Below, one piece after another: positions 62,414 through 64,000 of a DNA stretch of 64,000 bases. Positions within the stretch are counted from its first letter, which is position 1. Every line of letters starts with the position of its first letter. The position numbers and the translations under genes are program-made. The notes beneath the pieces are model-generated. The model had not been told where the DNA came from, did not search any database, and saw only the letters and a list, made by a program, of their open reading frames with translations. Source of the DNA: Clostridia bacterium (lineage in GTDB: Bacteria > Bacillota > Clostridia > Oscillospirales > Acutalibacteraceae); NCBI GenBank assembly GCA_017395425.1, contig JAFPUM010000002.1, positions 1 through 64,000 on the forward strand, given 5' to 3'.

Positions 62414-63181
62414 ATGAATAAATCCCTTCGTAAGGCGGTTATCGCCGGCAACTGGAAGATGAACAAGACTCCCGCTGAGACAACCGTACTGATTAACGAG
62501 ATCGCTCCCCTTGTTAAGGACGCGGACTGCGACGTGCTGGTGTGCGTTCCGTATGTCGATCTCTGGAACGCGCTGGAAGCTACCAAGGGCACCAATATCA
62601 AGGTCGGCGCGGAGAACTGCCACTGGGCAAAGAGTGGTGCTTTCACCGCGGAAGTGAGCGCGGATATGCTCACCTCTATGGGCGTGGAATATGTCATCAT
62701 CGGTCACAGCGAGCGCAGACAGTATTTCGGTGAGACCGACGCGACGGTCAACGCCCGCACCAGAGCCGCCCTTGAAACCGGTATGACCGCGATTGTCTGT
62801 GTCGGCGAGACCCTGGAACAGCGTGAAGCGGGCATTACCGAGTCGCTCGTGCGCGAGCAGACCACCAAGGCGCTCGAAAATGTCACCGCCGAGCAGCTCG
62901 ACAGAATCATCATTGCCTATGAACCCGTATGGGCGATCGGCACCGGCAAGACCGCTACGGCAGAGCAGGCAAATGAAGTCTGCAAGATCATCCGCACCCT
63001 CATCGGTGAGCTTTACGGCGCCGAAGCAGGCGACAAGATGGTGATTCAGTACGGCGGATCCATGAACGACAGCAACGCCGTGGAACTGCTGGATCAGCCC
63101 GATGTGGACGGCGGTCTGATCGGCGGCGCTTCTCTTGTGGCAACCAAGTTTGCAGCGATCGTTGCGGCTGCCAGCCGATAA
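62414..63181 (+). CDS. tpiA: Triosephosphate isomerase
   Basis: 255 aa. Motifs: IAGNWKMNKT with the Lys, ENCHWAKSGAFTAEVSADML, YVIIGHSERRQYFGETD with catalytic His, IIAYEPVWAIGTGKTATAEQ with catalytic Glu and loop 6, and IQYGGSMNDSNA. AAAGGAATG upstream of the ATG. The 133-bp gap from pgk holds a weak TATACT (62368), which may give extra initiation. Confidence 0.98.
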   Translation: MNKSLRKAVIAGNWKMNKTPAETTVLINEIAPLVKDADCDVLVCVPYVDLWNALEATKGTNIKVGAENCHWAKSGAFTAEVSADMLTSMGVEYVIIGHSERRQYFGETDATVNARTRAALETGMTAIVCVGETLEQREAGITESLVREQTTKALENVTAEQLDRIIIAYEPVWAIGTGKTATAEQANEVCKIIRTLIGELYGAEAGDKMVIQYGGSMNDSNAVELLDQPDVDGGLIGGASLVATKFAAIVAAASR

Positions 63182-63184
63182 ATT

Positions 63185-63222
63185 TAGTGATTAGTGATTA
63201 GTGATTAGTGGTCAGTGGTCAG
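63185..63222. repeat. Heptamer array TAGTGAT/TAGTGGT/CAGTGGT
   Basis: Five 7-bp units right after the tpiA stop, running into a nested dyad (GTGGTCAGC/GCTGACCAC and CTTCCGG/CCGGAAG, about 63209-63252). Confidence 0.8.
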
Positions 63223-63275
63223 CTTCCGGCAAGCCGCTGACCACCGGAAGCTAATTGTGAGGAAGGAATAACAAT

Positions 63276-64000
63276 ATGAAGAAACCCGTAGTACTTTGTA
63301 TTATGGACGGCTATGGCATCAAGGATCCCTTCGGCAATGCCATCGCTGCCGCCAAAAAGCCGAATCTGGATCGGTTCTTTGAAGAAAACGCCTACACCAC
63401 GATCGGCGCGTCCGGCATGGCGGTGGGTCTGCCCGACGGTCAGATGGGCAACAGCGAAGTCGGTCATACCAATATGGGTGCCGGCCGCATTGTCTATCAG
63501 GAACTGACCCGTATCACCAAAGCCATCAACGAAGGCACCTTTGCCTCGAACGAAGCCATCAAAGGCGCAATGGTCAACTGCAAGATCAAGGGCGGCGCGC
63601 TGCATCTCATGGGGCTCATGAGTGACGGCGGCGTTCACAGCCATATCACCCACCTTTACGCGCTGCTGGAAATGGCGAAGAAATACGGCATTCACGACGT
63701 CTTTGTGCATTGCTTCCTCGATGGACGCGACGTACCGCCCGCTTCCGGCGCGGATTATGTGGCACAGCTTCAGGAAAAAATGAAGGAAATCGGCGTGGGC
63801 AAGGTTGCCACTGTCATGGGACGGTATTATGCCATGGACAGAGACAACCGCTGGTCGCGTGTCTCCAAGGCATATGACGCAATGGTTTACGGCGAGGGCA
63901 TTCAGAATCCTGACCCGGTAGCGGCGATCAAGGCTTCGTATGAGCAGATTGACGAGGAAGGCAAGCACATCACGGATGAATTCGTGGTGCCGGTGGTCTG
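63276..64000 (+). CDS. gpmI: 2,3-bisphosphoglycerate-independent phosphoglycerate mutase (partial, 3' end beyond window)
   Basis: 241 codons are visible and the frame is open to the last base. ATG at 63276 preceded by GAGGAAGGAA. Starts [15 protein letters not shown], with the metal Asp of MDGYG, then [21 protein letters not shown] with the catalytic Ser, [13 protein letters not shown] and [14 protein letters not shown], all of the BPG-independent alkaline-phosphatase superfamily type. The second metal-binding half is outside the window. Third gene of the glycolytic run, 94 bp after tpiA. Confidence 0.96.
   Translation, partial: MKKPVVLCIMDGYGIKDPFGNAIAAAKKPNLDRFFEENAYTTIGASGMAVGLPDGQMGNSEVGHTNMGAGRIVYQELTRITKAINEGTFASNEAIKGAMVNCKIKGGALHLMGLMSDGGVHSHITHLYALLEMAKKYGIHDVFVHCFLDGRDVPPASGADYVAQLQEKMKEIGVGKVATVMGRYYAMDRDNRWSRVSKAYDAMVYGEGIQNPDPVAAIKASYEQIDEEGKHITDEFVVPVV

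Overview
The window looks like a chromosomal segment of an anaerobic, endospore-forming Firmicute of class Clostridia, most likely an Oscillospirales/Ruminococcaceae-type organism. This is judged from gene content and protein style; no database search was possible. Supporting evidence: a trimeric electron-bifurcating-type [FeFe]-hydrogenase, the spore genes spmA, spmB and gpr, a SpoIVFB-like M50 protease, PduL, HemZ and an EndoA-type MazF, together with low-GC-Gram-positive-style Shine-Dalgarno sites and frequent TTG starts. Almost all the DNA is ordinary core chromosome. I see no prophage, insertion sequence with a transposase, or CRISPR array.

Layout. 1-7.4 kb: addB-addA double-strand-break repair helicase/nuclease (minus), with a hairpin-rich insert and a heptamer array between the two genes. 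7.6-11.0 kb: a 1120-aa GGDEF protein with a STAND-like N-terminus that lacks a P-loop. 11.1-15.8 kb: a small conserved-looking ORF and the hydCBA hydrogenase operon (minus). 16.2-17.6 kb: an M23 peptidase and an M50 protease resembling the SpoIVFA/SpoIVFB pair. 17.7-22.0 kb: the de novo NAD operon nadA-nadB-(small lipoprotein)-nadC-XRE regulator (minus). 22.2-24.7 kb: rnhA, a cysteine-desulfurase-like enzyme with a DUF3343 partner, and ispF. 25-27.5 kb: a DUF6273 protein and a Wzz/BY-kinase-like protein with a degenerate P-loop. 27.8-33.8 kb: purL, pduL and a GT4 glycosyltransferase. 33.9-35.1 kb: spmA-spmB.

35.2-41.5 kb is the least explained stretch: four consecutive plus-strand genes of unknown function. 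They encode a 700-aa acidic disordered protein, two six-TM proteins with long charged tails (one carrying about eleven 20-residue Arg/Glu repeats encoded by a 60-bp tandem array), and a small two-TM protein. 101-bp elements with terminal inverted repeats lie at 38.9 and 42.7 kb. 41.6-45.1 kb: dusB, a HAD phosphatase, a CDP-glycerol glycerophosphotransferase-like gene and tRNA-Leu(UAA). 45.2-55.0 kb: a long plus-strand run with a U32 protease-family protein, an unknown protein, an Rpn-family nuclease with a well-formed intragenic start site, an RNA methyltransferase, a DtxR/MntR regulator, dtd, an MBL hydrolase, hemZ, a uridine-kinase-like protein and a YifB/ComM ATPase. 55.3-60.9 kb: mazF without a recognisable antitoxin, gpr (minus), nagA and two FAD proteins. 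61.1-64.0 kb: the glycolytic cluster pgk-tpiA-gpmI, with gpmI cut by the window edge.

Regulatory sequence is unusually legible. Nearly all the promoters I could place have a 17-bp spacer, and five use TTGCAA as the -35 element. Five intergenic gaps carry short arrays with a 7-bp period. The observations most worth following are the intragenic start in the Rpn gene, the block of unknown charged membrane proteins, the 101-bp element family, and the two degenerate-ATPase signalling proteins.
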